A stretch of DNA of 6,456 nucleotides. Origin: Anaerolineae bacterium (GTDB taxonomy: Bacteria; Chloroflexota; Anaerolineae; Aggregatilineales; Phototrophicaceae). Below the pieces are notes generated by a model. That model searched no databases, had not been told where the DNA came from, and worked only from the letters and a program-made list of their open reading frames with translations. Shown in pieces: positions 6,416 to 6,456 of this stretch (its first letter is position 1; every line of letters starts with the position of its first letter). The stretch covers positions 1 to 6,456 of the forward strand of contig JALONY010000098.1 in the NCBI GenBank assembly GCA_025454715.1, read 5' to 3'. A program made the position numbers and the translations under genes.

Positions 6416-6456
6416 ATGAACGCACGTATTCGCGGTCTAATCATCTTCGGGGTGAT
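6416..6456 (+). CDS. atpB: Start of a membrane protein gene, probably ATP synthase Fo subunit a (AtpB), cut by window end
   Basis: Only 13 complete codons are present (MNARIRGLIIFGV), showing a short basic start followed by the beginning of a hydrophobic stretch. It has a strong Shine-Dalgarno and lies 47 bases after the stop of the AtpZ-like gene. In atp operons the gene after the small AtpZ/AtpI protein is commonly atpB, or a second small subunit (AtpI) before it. The assignment is from context; the sequence itself is too short to recognise a family. Confidence 0.5.
   Translation, partial: MNARIRGLIIFGV

Overview
The window holds the 3' end of a respiratory complex I (NADH:quinone oxidoreductase, nuo) operon, followed by the 5' end of an F1Fo ATP synthase (atp) operon on the same strand. 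All genes lie on the + strand and no mobile elements, RNA genes or CRISPR arrays were seen. The DNA is GC-rich (well above 55% by eye), and intergenic gaps inside the nuo cluster are only 3-15 bases. The order nuoL-nuoM-nuoM-nuoN, with two different NuoM proteins in tandem, is an arrangement I know from Chloroflexota such as Chloroflexus and Roseiflexus. A GC-rich Chloroflexota bacterium is therefore the best guess, but it is an inference from gene order and could be wrong, because four-pump complex I cassettes occur in several phyla.

Layout: 1-975 is the C-terminal part of NuoL, with the window edge cutting its N-terminal half. 991-2604 is a first NuoM with all canonical channel residues. 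2620-4338 is a second, divergent NuoM. 4342-5847 is NuoN. A strong intrinsic terminator at 5885-5924 ends the nuo operon. A short AT-richer stretch with promoter-like elements follows, then an AtpZ/AtpI-family small membrane protein at 6078-6368. The first 13 codons of a further gene, probably atpB (Fo subunit a), start at 6416 behind a strong Shine-Dalgarno.

How the genes work together: NuoL, NuoM and NuoN are the antiporter-like proton-pumping subunits of the complex I membrane arm. The second NuoM would make a fourth pump. Its assembly into one enlarged complex is supported by the C-terminal lateral helix of NuoL, which is about 25-30 residues longer than the canonical one and looks like a tandem duplication of a 26-residue unit. 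This matches the published idea of modified complex I with an extra pumping subunit and a stretched lateral helix. The second NuoM keeps the TM5 glutamate, TM8 lysine and TM12 glutamate but lacks the central TM7 lysine, so whether it pumps by the standard mechanism is an open question. The proton gradient would feed the ATP synthase encoded immediately downstream as a separate transcription unit.
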